A stretch of DNA of 38,688 nt from an uncultured Candidatus Actinomarina sp. (GCA_902576605.1 CACGVI010000009.1:1-38688); one strand, 5' to 3'. Shown: positions 1 to 9,280, counted from the first letter of the stretch. Numbers and translations: made by a program. Notes: generated by a model from the letters alone, not told the origin.

Positions 1-2
1 CC

Positions 3-725
3 TTTTTCTTTATAGCTGTATTAGGTGCATTCATAACTGCTTTTTATATGACTAGAGCAGTTTGCCTTACTTTCTTAGGAGAGTATAGAGGTCACGGGCA
101 TCCACATGAGTCAGATTCCATGATGACAACACCTTTAGTTGTACTTGCTGTATTTGCAGCGGCTTCTGGATGGGTTAATATTCCAGGGGTTTACACAGGC
201 TTTACCAAATGGGTAACTACTCGTAAAAATCCTATTATTGAATATCACCCAGAAAGCTTTGATTTATTTGCACTAGGGCTTGGTTTAACTGCAGGATTGC
301 TTGGAATAGGTCTAGGTTACTATTTATACCAACTTCAAGGAAGTGCTGAGACTGGAGACGATAAAATTAAAATCGAACCAATTTGGAAAGTATTAGAAAA
401 TAAATACTACATTGATGATTTCTATTTCAGATTTATTATTGATCCAATCAAATTAAATATGGCTAAAGCAGTTGATGCATTTAACACAAATGTAATAGAT
501 AGATTTATAAATGGTTTCGGTCAGCTTGCATCATTTATGGGTGCAATAGTTTATAACAATATTGATCAAAAGGGAATTGATAAGGTTTTGAATATGTCTT
601 CCACAGGAACTGATAGCTTTGGTGGAAAAGTTAAGTTACTACAAACAGGTAGAACACAGCAATATTTAATGTTGTTTTTAGGTGGCGTTGTGACGATTAG
701 TTTATTAATTTTGTTTATTATATAG
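3..725 (+). CDS. nuoL: NADH-quinone oxidoreductase subunit L, C-terminal part (5' end outside window)
   Basis: Frame stays open upstream of the listed ATG at 48 (FFFIAVLGAFITAFYMTRAVCLTFLGEYRG...). The ITAFYMTR motif and downstream nuoM/nuoN support NuoL. Confidence 0.93.
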   Translation, partial: FFFIAVLGAFITAFYMTRAVCLTFLGEYRGHGHPHESDSMMTTPLVVLAVFAAASGWVNIPGVYTGFTKWVTTRKNPIIEYHPESFDLFALGLGLTAGLLGIGLGYYLYQLQGSAETGDDKIKIEPIWKVLENKYYIDDFYFRFIIDPIKLNMAKAVDAFNTNVIDRFINGFGQLASFMGAIVYNNIDQKGIDKVLNMSSTGTDSFGGKVKLLQTGRTQQYLMLFLGGVVTISLLILFII

Positions 726-733
726 GAGGAAAA

Positions 734-2302
734 GTGGAATTATTAACAAACGGTACAGGATTGACGGTAGTAGTTTTTCTGCCTTTAATTAGTGCATTAA
801 TTTTGACCGCAATACCAAAAAGCCAAGAGCTTTTAATTAAAGGCTTCGCATTAGTTTCATCAATAGTCACATTTATTATAAGTGCCTTACTCCTACCTCA
901 GTTTGATTTTTCTAATGCAGACAAATTACAACTCGGTAATAAAATTTCATGGATAAAAAGCATCAACGCAAATTATGAAATTGGGATAGATGGAATATCT
1001 CTTCCTTTATTAATTTTGTCTACATTTATTACAGTTTTAGCAATTATTTATTCAATTGAACATCTACCAGAACCAAAAAGTCCTAAGGGATTTCTTGCAT
1101 TAATTCTAGTTTTAGAGACTGGTATGAATGGCACATTTGTCGCACTTGATTTAATATTGTTTTTCGTATTTTTTGAAATAGTTCTACTTCCAATGTACTT
1201 CATGATCGGAATTTGGGGAGATAAAACTGTAAGAACTGTAGCAGGATTTAAAAATCAAATTGAAACAAGACTATATGCAAGTATTAAGTTTTTTGTTTTT
1301 ACTCTATTTGGTTCCGCATTTATGTTACTTGGCTTTTTAGGGTTGTATTACAGAGGTAATCGAACTTTCAGCATACCTGAATTAATTGAACTCGGAACTA
1401 ATGGTGCATTTACAGGAACATTTGCGATGCTAGTTTTTGCAGTTTTGTTTCTTGGATTTGCGGTTAAAGTACCAATGTGGCCGTTGCATACCTGGCTTCC
1501 AGATGCACACACGGCAGCTCCTACAGTTGGTTCAGTATTGTTAGCAGCTATACTCTTAAAATTAGGATCTTATGGTTTTGTTAGAATCGCAATACCAATA
1601 CTTCCAGAACAAGCAAAAGCCTGGGCTCCTGCGATTGCAATTCTTTCTGCAATAGGGATTATATATGGTTCACTTGCATGTTTAGCTCAAACTGATCTAA
1701 AGAGATTAATCGCATTTTCTTCCGTTGGCCATATGGGTTTTGTAATGTTGGGTATAGCTTCATTAACACCAATTGGTATAAATGCCGCAATGATTGGTAT
1801 GGTCGCGCACGGAGTAATCACTGGCTTATTATTTTTCCTATCAGGCTCTATGGCTCACACATATCACACTCGAGATATGGGAAGGTTAGGTGGAAATATG
1901 AAACTACTCCCAAAGACTGGAGCACTGCTAGGGTTTACTGCAATGGCTTCTTTAGGCCTGCCTGGACTAGCTGGATTTTGGGGAGAGTTTATGGCATTAC
2001 TTGGAGCATTTAATCCACTTGATGGGTTAAATGTTACGGTTTTTCGAGGATCAATGGTCGCTGGCGCTATTGGAACTGTATTAACCGCAGGATATTTGTT
2101 GTGGATGTTGCAAAGAGTTAATCTTGGTGAACCTTCTGATGAATGGAATGAAATGGAGCTTCATGATGCAGATGGCTATGAATTAGCTGCATGGATTCCA
2201 CTGGTAATTCTAACAATTCTTATTGGTGTATTTCCAAAGCTAATATTTGGAGCAACTAATGATGCTGTTGTAAGCCTTCTTTCTAAAGCATTTGGAGGAT
2301 AA
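734..2302 (+). CDS. nuoM: NADH-quinone oxidoreductase subunit M
   Basis: 522 aa, GTG start after AGGAGG. Proton-translocating motifs (VKVPMWPLHTWLPDAHTAAPTVGSVLLAAILLKLGSYG) are typical of NuoM. Confidence 0.96.
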   Translation: MELLTNGTGLTVVVFLPLISALILTAIPKSQELLIKGFALVSSIVTFIISALLLPQFDFSNADKLQLGNKISWIKSINANYEIGIDGISLPLLILSTFITVLAIIYSIEHLPEPKSPKGFLALILVLETGMNGTFVALDLILFFVFFEIVLLPMYFMIGIWGDKTVRTVAGFKNQIETRLYASIKFFVFTLFGSAFMLLGFLGLYYRGNRTFSIPELIELGTNGAFTGTFAMLVFAVLFLGFAVKVPMWPLHTWLPDAHTAAPTVGSVLLAAILLKLGSYGFVRIAIPILPEQAKAWAPAIAILSAIGIIYGSLACLAQTDLKRLIAFSSVGHMGFVMLGIASLTPIGINAAMIGMVAHGVITGLLFFLSGSMAHTYHTRDMGRLGGNMKLLPKTGALLGFTAMASLGLPGLAGFWGEFMALLGAFNPLDGLNVTVFRGSMVAGAIGTVLTAGYLLWMLQRVNLGEPSDEWNEMELHDADGYELAAWIPLVILTILIGVFPKLIFGATNDAVVSLLSKAFGG

Positions 2303-2304
2303 AA

Positions 2305-3783
2305 ATTACTATAAACTACTTTGCAATTTCAACTGAGTTAATAGTTATATTCACTATTGTTGGAACTTTAATATTAGATTTAATTCTTCCAAGAAAATCA
2401 AAATATTATGTTGCAGCTTTTGCTCTTTTTGGGACATTAGCATCTTTAGCACCCTTAGTAATTCAGTGGGCTACTTACTCAGATCCAATTTATACTTTTG
2501 GCAACAGCTTTGTAGTAGATAAATTTTCAATCATTCTTAAAGGTCTGTTTATACTCATCACTTACTTAACATTTTTACTTTCAATAAACTTTATAGAAAG
2601 TGATAAGTTTTATCAAGGGGAGTATTATTACCTTCTCCTCAGCTCTCTACTTGGCGCTTTAGTAGTAAGTTCTTCCAGGGACCTACTCACAATATTTATT
2701 GGAATTGAGTTAGCATCAACGCCAATGTTTTTATTATCTGGTTGGAAAAAGGGAGACAGAAAATCTAATGAAGGTGCGATTAAATTCTTCTTACTAGGAG
2801 TTCTCTCGGCTTCTCTAATATTGTATGGATTCTCATTAATTTATGGATTAACAGGTCAATTAGTTTTTGCAGATATATCTACCTATATACTTGCAAACTC
2901 ATTAGGTTCTTCACCTGTACTTTTATTGAGTGCTATTTTAGTTATTTCAGGAATTGGATTTAAAATATCTGTCGTTCCCTTTCACTCATGGGCTCCAGAC
3001 ACTTATGAAGGGGCACCTTTGCCAATAACCGCATATCTTTCAGTTAGCTCCAAAGCTACAGGCTTTGTTGCACTGATTGTACTTTTGACGAAGGTGTTTG
3101 AAAGTTCTGGGCAAAGTTGGGGCGTAATTTTAGCAATTGTTTCAGGTGCAACAATGACTTTAGGAAATTTAGTAGCATTGCAGCAAACAAACCCAGTAAG
3201 GTTACTGGCATATTCTTCAATATCTCAGGCGGGATTTATTATCGCACCACTCGCTGTATCTGGAATAACTGGTAATTATCAAGATGGTATTTTTGCAAGT
3301 GTCACTTATTTAATTATTTATGCCTTTATGAATATAGGGGCCTTTTTATCAGTACATCTTTTTACGAACTTTACGAAATCAGATAATTTTTATGAATGGG
3401 GAGGTATTGCGAAACACTCACCTCTTGCGGCAGTTTTAACAACTGTTTTCTTTTTCTCTTTGGCAGGCATACCTCCGCTTGGAGGTTGGTTTGCTAAGTT
3501 TGTGGTCTTTAGAAGTCTTTTGAGTACTGGGGAAATAATCGGTATTTCTCTCGCTATAGTAGGTGCGATAAATGCAGTTATTGCACTTGTTTACTACGCA
3601 AGAATATCAAAAGTTATATGGATGGATGAACTAAGAAATCCTGAAGAAGAAAAATCATTTGAATTTCAAAGTCCTCTTAAAGTTGTAGGAGCTCTTACAG
3701 TTCTCATAACATTTGTTGCAGGTATTTTTCCTGGGATATTCAGTTACCTTGGTGAAGTCTCTTCGATTTTTTTTGGTAATTAA
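2305..3783 (+). CDS. nuoN: NADH-quinone oxidoreductase subunit N, apparent non-canonical ATT start
   Basis: The frame is open from just after an in-frame stop at 2284-2286. NuoN-like N-terminus (ITINYFAISTELIVIFTIVGTLILDLILPRKSKYYVAAFALFGTLASL...) precedes the track's ATG at 2725. No ATG/GTG/TTG occurs in frame before 2725. GGAGG at 2294-2298 is 6 nt before ATT at 2305. C-terminal part contains VVPFHSWAPDTYEGAPLPITAYLSV. Confidence 0.88.
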   Translation: MTINYFAISTELIVIFTIVGTLILDLILPRKSKYYVAAFALFGTLASLAPLVIQWATYSDPIYTFGNSFVVDKFSIILKGLFILITYLTFLLSINFIESDKFYQGEYYYLLLSSLLGALVVSSSRDLLTIFIGIELASTPMFLLSGWKKGDRKSNEGAIKFFLLGVLSASLILYGFSLIYGLTGQLVFADISTYILANSLGSSPVLLLSAILVISGIGFKISVVPFHSWAPDTYEGAPLPITAYLSVSSKATGFVALIVLLTKVFESSGQSWGVILAIVSGATMTLGNLVALQQTNPVRLLAYSSISQAGFIIAPLAVSGITGNYQDGIFASVTYLIIYAFMNIGAFLSVHLFTNFTKSDNFYEWGGIAKHSPLAAVLTTVFFFSLAGIPPLGGWFAKFVVFRSLLSTGEIIGISLAIVGAINAVIALVYYARISKVIWMDELRNPEEEKSFEFQSPLKVVGALTVLITFVAGIFPGIFSYLGEVSSIFFGN

Positions 3784-3786
3784 AAC

Positions 3787-4803
3787 TTGGAATTCAAAGA
3801 ATTTAATAACTATCTTCTAAAAAAATATAATACCAACAAAATATTTTTTGATGAGTATATGGAGGAAGCTCTTTATTCAAAATATGGTTTTTTTAATAAT
3901 GAAAAAGTTAGATCAAAGAAAAGTGGAGATTTTCTAACTTCTCCAGAAGTTTCTGAATATTTTGGAAAAATTATTAATAAATGGATTCAAAAAAATAATT
4001 TAGATTTAAATATTACTGAATTTGGTTCTGGAACAGGATCACTTATTGAACAAATTGACACTAAAAATAAATTTGCTGTTGAAATATCTTCGACAGCTAG
4101 AGCAGAGTTAAGTCAAAAAAATGTCCAAAATGTTTCAAGCCTTGATGAGCTTACTTATAAAAATAGTGATTTGGTTTTTGGAAATGAAGTTTTAGACAAC
4201 ATCCCTTGTTCAATTGCAATATATAAAGATGGTAAATGGCAGGAAAAAATAGTTAGCTTTAATGATGGAATCTTTTTATATGATTTTGTTGACGCAAGAA
4301 CAAAGATTGTTGAGTGGATTGAATGGAACCGTATAAAGGCTGATGAAAATATAGACGTGGAAATTCAAACAAATATTGATATATTTTTAGAAAAAATAAT
4401 CAATAAATTAAATCCAAAAAATATTCTTTTTTTTGATTATGGTTATGAACAAAAGGATAGAAGTAAAAGAAAGTACAGGTCATTACTTAGGACTTATAAA
4501 GACCACCACCTTTCTGTTGATCCAATATTAGAACCGGGAAATGTAGATATTACTTATGATATTAATTTTTCTGCAGTAATGAGAAAACTAAAAACCCTGG
4601 GCTATGAATCAATATTGTCACTACAGAGAGATTTTTTAATCACTAATGGTTTTGATGAGTATTTTGATAATTTGCAAAACAAACTTTTATTATCTGAAGG
4701 TATAGAAAATTTAAAAATTAATAGTCAACTGTCCGGGCTTAAGGCTCTTATTGACTCAAACGGACTTGGAGGTTTTTATTGTTTGGAAGCAAAAAAAATA
4801 TAA
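3787..4803 (+). CDS. SAM-dependent methyltransferase, MidA/NDUFAF7 (DUF185) family
   Basis: Contains KSGDFLTSPEVSEYFGKII, ITEFGSGTGSLIEQI, FGNEVLDNIPC and FFDYGYEQKDR, the typical DUF185 motif order. TTG start 3 nt after the nuoN stop. Confidence 0.85.
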   Translation: MEFKEFNNYLLKKYNTNKIFFDEYMEEALYSKYGFFNNEKVRSKKSGDFLTSPEVSEYFGKIINKWIQKNNLDLNITEFGSGTGSLIEQIDTKNKFAVEISSTARAELSQKNVQNVSSLDELTYKNSDLVFGNEVLDNIPCSIAIYKDGKWQEKIVSFNDGIFLYDFVDARTKIVEWIEWNRIKADENIDVEIQTNIDIFLEKIINKLNPKNILFFDYGYEQKDRSKRKYRSLLRTYKDHHLSVDPILEPGNVDITYDINFSAVMRKLKTLGYESILSLQRDFLITNGFDEYFDNLQNKLLLSEGIENLKINSQLSGLKALIDSNGLGGFYCLEAKKI

Positions 4804-4827
4804 TTATTACAAATTTATAATTAAATT

Positions 4828-5664
4828 ATGAACTTTGTAAAAACTACACTATTACTGACATTAATGACTTTGGTTGTCTTATTTTCGGCGACTGCATTAG
4901 GATTTGATGTAATTTCTGCACTCTTTTTTGCTGTAATTTTTAATTTTTTTATATACTTTTTTTCTGGTAATTTAGCTATTAAATCAACAAGAGCTCAACT
5001 AATAAAAGATGGAGAATTCGAAGAAGTTACCCAAATAATATCCCACCTTATACAAAAAGAAAAAATGCCAATGCCGGAGTTATATGTAATTAACAGTGAT
5101 CAACCAAATGCTTTTGCAACTGGCAGAAATCCAAAAAATGCAAAAGTTGCAGTAACAACTGGCATCTTAAAGCTTTTGAATAGAGATGAATTAGAAGGAG
5201 TCCTTGCACATGAATTATCACATATTAAAAACAGAGACATTCTAGTTTCAAGTATTGCAGCAATGTTGGCCGCTGCTATTTCCTTTATGTCCAGAATGGT
5301 ATTTTGGGGTGGTGGTAACAGGAACAGAAATACACATCCAGCAATAATAATTATCGCAATGATTGCTGCACCAATAGCTTCATTAATTATTAGGATGGCA
5401 ATTTCTAGAACAAGGGAATTTGGTGCAGACAAAACTGGTGCAGAGATTTCTGGCAATCCTTTAGCATTAGCATCTGCTTTAGAAAAAATTGAAAGGTATG
5501 CAAAAGTTCCAATGGATGTAAATCCAGCTATCAGTCAATTATTTATCTCAGATCCACTTAAGGCATTTTCCGGAAATAGTTTTAGCAAATTATTTTCTAC
5601 CCATCCTCCTACAGCTGAAAGAGTAAGAAGATTGAGGCAGCGCCAAAGTGGTATTAGGTATTAA
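4828..5664 (+). CDS. htpX: M48 family zinc metalloprotease HtpX
   Basis: N-terminal TM segments, VLAHELSHIKNRD (HExxH), downstream SRTREFGADKTGAE glutamate ligand motif, C-terminal FSTHPPTAERVRRL. Confidence 0.95.
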   Translation: MNFVKTTLLLTLMTLVVLFSATALGFDVISALFFAVIFNFFIYFFSGNLAIKSTRAQLIKDGEFEEVTQIISHLIQKEKMPMPELYVINSDQPNAFATGRNPKNAKVAVTTGILKLLNRDELEGVLAHELSHIKNRDILVSSIAAMLAAAISFMSRMVFWGGGNRNRNTHPAIIIIAMIAAPIASLIIRMAISRTREFGADKTGAEISGNPLALASALEKIERYAKVPMDVNPAISQLFISDPLKAFSGNSFSKLFSTHPPTAERVRRLRQRQSGIRY

Positions 5665-5998
5665 CAATACACCTTCAATAGAACCAGAAAATCTTGAAGA
5701 CTTACTTCAAGAGGGCTATCAATTGATCGATGTAAGAGAACAGGATGAATGGGACGCTGGCCACCACAAACATGCAAGCCACCTACCAATGGGAGAGGTT
5801 GTAGAAAAGATTGACAATTTTAACAATAATAAAAAATATATTTTCGTATGTCGTTCAGGAGCCAGATCTGAAAGGGTGACCAATTTTATGATTTCTAAGA
5901 ATGTTGAATCATACAATTTAACAGGCGGCATGAAGCAGCTTAAAAATTTTACTGATGAAATTTATAATTTAGAGGGTAATTCTGGACAAATCATCTAA
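5648..5998 (+). CDS. Rhodanese-like domain protein
   Basis: GTG start overlapping htpX by 17 nt. LIDVREQDEWDAGHHKHASHLPMGE and active-site loop FVCRSGARSERV. Confidence 0.9.
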   Translation: MVLGINNTPSIEPENLEDLLQEGYQLIDVREQDEWDAGHHKHASHLPMGEVVEKIDNFNNNKKYIFVCRSGARSERVTNFMISKNVESYNLTGGMKQLKNFTDEIYNLEGNSGQII

Positions 5999-6007
5999 AA
6001 TTTATTT

Positions 6008-6964
6008 GTGATAATTTGTATTGGAAATGCACTTGTTGATTCATTAACTCAAATAGAAGAATCTAAAATTGATGAGTTGAAATTAAACAAAGCTCGGATG
6101 ACTCTTGTTGACAAAGATCGTTCGAATTTTCTTCTGGAAAATATGAAGGATCCAATATATGAAGCTGGCGGTTCTGCAGCAAACACTGCATATTGGATTT
6201 CTCAATTAGGCGGAGATGTCGGGTTTATAGGAAAAATATCAAATGACGATTTAGGCAAACAATTTCAAACAAGTCTCAAGGTTTCAGGTTTAAGGGATTT
6301 TACTGTTTACGAGACAGACGATAATCAAACTGGATTATGCGCAATCTTTATTACACCCGATGGCGAACGAACAATGAATACATATTTAGGCGCTGGCGAG
6401 CATCTTTCAGTTGAAGATTTAAATGAGAGTTCAATTAGAGATGCAGAAATTTTATATATGGAAGGGTACTTGTGGGACAAGCCCTCAAGCAAAGAAGCTT
6501 TTCTTCATGCAGCAAAATTAAATAAAGAATCGGGAGGGTTGAATGCTATAAGTTTATCCGATGTTTTTTGTGTAGACATGCATAGAGAGAGTTTTATAGA
6601 CTTTATTAAGAGTGATATAAATTTTGTATTTTGTAATGAAGATGAATTAAATGCACTTTTTCAGACAGGAATTACAACTGAAGCAATTAAATATTTTGAT
6701 AGAGAATTTCCTAATACCCAGCAATTAATTTGCACTCTTGGAGCAGATGGCGTTCTGATTCTGGATGAAGGAAAACAATATAACTTTAACTCAACAGAAG
6801 CCAACGTAATAGATAAAACTGGCGCAGGTGATTTTTTTGCTGCTGGATATCTTTTCGGACTCCAAAAAGGATTAACGATAAATGAATCTGCAGACATTGC
6901 TAATAAAAGTGCTGCGCATGTTATCAGTGAAATTGGGGTAAGACCTAAAAATAAATTTGTTTAA
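6008..6964 (+). CDS. PfkB-family carbohydrate/nucleoside kinase (adenosine kinase-like)
   Basis: GTG start. AGGSAANTAYWISQLGGDVGFIGKISNDDLG (PfkB motif 1) and DKTGAGDFFAAGYLFGL (PfkB motif 2). Confidence 0.9.
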   Translation: MIICIGNALVDSLTQIEESKIDELKLNKARMTLVDKDRSNFLLENMKDPIYEAGGSAANTAYWISQLGGDVGFIGKISNDDLGKQFQTSLKVSGLRDFTVYETDDNQTGLCAIFITPDGERTMNTYLGAGEHLSVEDLNESSIRDAEILYMEGYLWDKPSSKEAFLHAAKLNKESGGLNAISLSDVFCVDMHRESFIDFIKSDINFVFCNEDELNALFQTGITTEAIKYFDREFPNTQQLICTLGADGVLILDEGKQYNFNSTEANVIDKTGAGDFFAAGYLFGLQKGLTINESADIANKSAAHVISEIGVRPKNKFV

Positions 6965-7731
6965 TTAGTCCAACCTATTAAATTTTGTATTTCTCTTTCT
7001 TCATTATCAAAAACTTTCAAATTTACTTCTGAAAATTCAATTTTTCCCGATTTGGATTTCTTATTTTTGGAAAAAATTATAAAATTTTCCTCCGAGTCTA
7101 ATGCTGCAATATAGTCACCGTTTGGAGACCAATGTAGAGACTTAAAGTAATAGTTAGTAGGTGCTTTCGATTTGAAGACTTCTATGTTCTCCATTCTATT
7201 TGTATAGTAAACTCCAATTACCCTTGAGCTATAATCAGAAGTGTCCCATGGATCATTTAACTTTTCACCATATACATTGATCCTATTTCTGTCTTCAGAG
7301 TAAAAATTTGGTTGTTGTATCTTATCAACTATTTTTTTTGTCTCTATATTTATTACTAGCCCCATTTCGTCACCTGATGATTCATCCCAGTATCTGAGTA
7401 AGATATTTTCGTCTTCAAAAATTTCAGTATCGTAAAAGTAAATATCATATGTCATTTCGTAAAGGTCGCTACTACAAATTATTTTTTCTTCTTTAAATGA
7501 ATTAGCTTCAAAGTCAATTGATAAAATACATTGGTCCATAATATCTGGCGCTGGAGGAATTAAATTTTGACTTTGAACCTGAACATGGTAAATTAATTTT
7601 CCTTTGAGTCCTTCTTCATTCTTTAAGATTTCATATTCAGGCAAAGGCACGACTCCAAATATAGCAACAATGATTGTAGTTATGAGAAGTATTGCTAGTG
7701 ATAAGAATAAAGGAGTATTTCTTTGCTTCAT
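6961..7731 (-). CDS. Hypothetical membrane-anchored/exported protein with a possible C-terminal beta-propeller-like blade
   Basis: 256 aa with an N-terminal hydrophobic anchor (LFLSLAILLITTIIVAIFGVV) and a WD/TolB-like stretch LHWSPNGDYIAALDSEENFIIF. No stronger family assignment by eye. Confidence 0.7.
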   Translation of the reverse strand: MKQRNTPLFLSLAILLITTIIVAIFGVVPLPEYEILKNEEGLKGKLIYHVQVQSQNLIPPAPDIMDQCILSIDFEANSFKEEKIICSSDLYEMTYDIYFYDTEIFEDENILLRYWDESSGDEMGLVINIETKKIVDKIQQPNFYSEDRNRINVYGEKLNDPWDTSDYSSRVIGVYYTNRMENIEVFKSKAPTNYYFKSLHWSPNGDYIAALDSEENFIIFSKNKKSKSGKIEFSEVNLKVFDNEEREIQNLIGWTN

Positions 7732-7738
7732 GTTTTTT

Positions 7739-8725
7739 TTATTCTGTATCAGTAGATATAATATTTCCTCTTATTGAATTTAAATATAAACCTACTACTA
7801 CAAGTACTCCTCCCACTAAGAAAAGAATTAAAGGTGGCCATATGTTATCTGGCAATATTTCAGTTATCAACCTTGGAAGGTTTATAACTAGACCCAAACC
7901 ACCAATAAAAAATATTACTTGTTCAGAGAGCTGAATACTTGCCCAAACATAAAATATTGATCCCAAGATTAAAATTAAAATACTAATTATTTCAATTTGA
8001 ATGAGGTCTTCTATCAAAATTATTGTTCCTATAGAAACGGTAGATACTGATAGAAAATAACCCAACCAGCTTGGTTTAAGAAGTGTTGAGTAAGTATTTA
8101 TACCCCAAATGCTTCCAATAGCAATTAGAAAAAGCCCAACAGCCCAAGGTTCGATATTTGGAAATAATAAATTCCCAATAGCACCCAGATGAAAACATAT
8201 ACAATAAAATAATGCTGCATGTTGAAAAATTAATTTTGTTCTTAAAAATAAATAAATTGCGTAAAGTAAAACAAAAAACGAAACAAGAACAAAGGATATC
8301 TCTTCACTAAAATTTACTATCTCTGTTTCTTGGAGAATATTTATAGAAAAAGTTACCGAGGCCCCAAATGAAATATTTGAAATCAAGAAGAGAAAGGAGC
8401 TAACTCTTTCTGTTGATTTAAAAATGAATAGTTTTTCGTCTTCTAAGTTTTCGCTATAAGTGGCTGCATAAAATAAGAAGTAAGTAGTTGCTACTAAAAG
8501 TCCTAGTTGTGCCCAATATGCAAGATTCATCCACAATAGAGGTATCGTTCCAAGAAGACCAGATAAAAGAAATAAACCCCCAATTAAAGTTATTGCTCTT
8601 GCAATTTTAGATTTTTGATTTGGATTTGATTCTTGTTCAAACTTTACTATTTCTTCATAAGAAGCTTGAGTAATTAGACCATTTTCGAGCCATCTATTTA
8701 AAAATTCTCTTACCTTTTTGTCCAT
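7739..8725 (-). CDS. DUF2157-like multi-pass membrane protein
   Basis: 328 aa. Soluble N-terminal helix region (MDKKVREFLNRWLENGLITQASYEEIVKFE) followed by many TM helices, the DUF2157 layout. Confidence 0.72.
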   Translation of the reverse strand: MDKKVREFLNRWLENGLITQASYEEIVKFEQESNPNQKSKIARAITLIGGLFLLSGLLGTIPLLWMNLAYWAQLGLLVATTYFLFYAATYSENLEDEKLFIFKSTERVSSFLFLISNISFGASVTFSINILQETEIVNFSEEISFVLVSFFVLLYAIYLFLRTKLIFQHAALFYCICFHLGAIGNLLFPNIEPWAVGLFLIAIGSIWGINTYSTLLKPSWLGYFLSVSTVSIGTIILIEDLIQIEIISILILILGSIFYVWASIQLSEQVIFFIGGLGLVINLPRLITEILPDNIWPPLILFLVGGVLVVVGLYLNSIRGNIISTDTE

Positions 8726-8770
8726 AAAACAATCCTAATCTATTAAAAATTCATCTCACTAATTTTTATT

Positions 8771-8776
8771 TATAAT
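8771..8776 (+). promoter_or_regulatory. Putative -10 element for the tRNA-Tyr/Thr/Met-rpmG unit
   Basis: Exact TATAAT about 29 nt before the tRNA-Tyr start. No convincing -35 seen. Confidence 0.4.
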
Positions 8777-8804
8777 CTAAACTTTATAGAGACTTTAATG
8801 TTTT

Positions 8805-8886
8805 GCCGAGATGCCCGAGCGGCCAAAGGGAGCAGACTGTAAATCTGCCGGCTACGCCTTCGTAGGTTCGAATCCTACTCTCGGCA
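8805..8886 (+). tRNA. tRNA-Tyr (GTA)
   Basis: Acceptor GCCGAGA/TCTCGGC, anticodon loop CTGTAAA, long class II variable arm, T-loop GGTTCGAATCC. CCA not encoded. Confidence 0.95.
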
Positions 8887-8891
8887 CTAAA

Positions 8892-8964
8892 GCCCTCTTA
8901 GCTCAGTTGGTAGAGCACTTCCATGGTAAGGAAGAGGTCTCCGGTTCAATCCCGGAAGAGGGCT
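8892..8964 (+). tRNA. tRNA-Thr (GGT)
   Basis: Acceptor GCCCTCT/AGAGGGC, anticodon stem CTTCC/GGAAG with loop ATGGTAA, T-arm CCGGTTCAATCCCGG. CCA not encoded. Confidence 0.95.
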
Positions 8965-8986
8965 CAGAGGCTAAACTAAGTCTTAA

Positions 8987-9060
8987 GGCGGCGTAGCTCA
9001 GTTGGTAAGAGCGCACGACTCATAATCGTGAGGTCGGCAGTTCAAGTCTGCCCGCCGCTA
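8987..9060 (+). tRNA. tRNA-Met (CAT)
   Basis: Acceptor GGCGGCG/CGCCGCT (G1-U72), anticodon stem CACGA/TCGTG with loop CTCATAA, T-arm GGCAGTTCAAGTCTGCC. CCA not encoded. Confidence 0.93.
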
Positions 9061-9081
9061 CAAAACTAAGAAAGGAAAAAA

Positions 9082-9243
9082 ATGGCGTCTGACAAAAGGC
9101 CACCAATCACTTTGGTGTGTACAGAAACGGGTGATCACAATTATGTGACGACTAAAAATAAAACAAACACACCTGATAGGCTAGAGCTAATGAAATATAG
9201 CCCTAGGTTGAGAAAGCACACTCTTCATAGAGAAAAAAGGTAG
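9082..9243 (+). CDS. rpmG: 50S ribosomal protein L33, C-minus type
   Basis: Short ORF missing from the track: [54 protein letters not shown]33 fold signature with only one Cys. Confidence 0.93.
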   Translation: MASDKRPPITLVCTETGDHNYVTTKNKTNTPDRLELMKYSPRLRKHTLHREKR

Positions 9244-9280
9244 ATTTATCAATTTTTCATAATTATTCTTACATTAAGTA

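Noticed and set aside
2303-2724. nuoN as a 5'-truncated pseudogene or a frameshift
   Set aside because: The reading frame is intact with convincing NuoN N-terminal sequence. Only the start codon is non-canonical, so a rare start is more parsimonious.
5100-5456. Antisense ORF opposite htpX, and similar antisense ORFs across rplK, rplL, rpoB, rpoC, fusA, tuf and ribosomal genes
   Set aside because: Each is opposite a confidently identified conserved gene, has low-complexity composition mirroring the sense codons, and lacks recognisable protein motifs.
7692-7934. 80-aa plus-strand ORF antisense to the two minus-strand genes
   Set aside because: It spans the 5' end of one minus gene and the 3' end of the other, with no motif or SD. 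The minus-strand products are far more protein-like.
8811-8996. 61-aa ORF MPERPKGADCKSAGYAFVGSNPTLGTKALL...
   Set aside because: It lies entirely across tRNA-Tyr, tRNA-Thr and the start of tRNA-Met, so it is a classic spurious translation of tRNA sequence.
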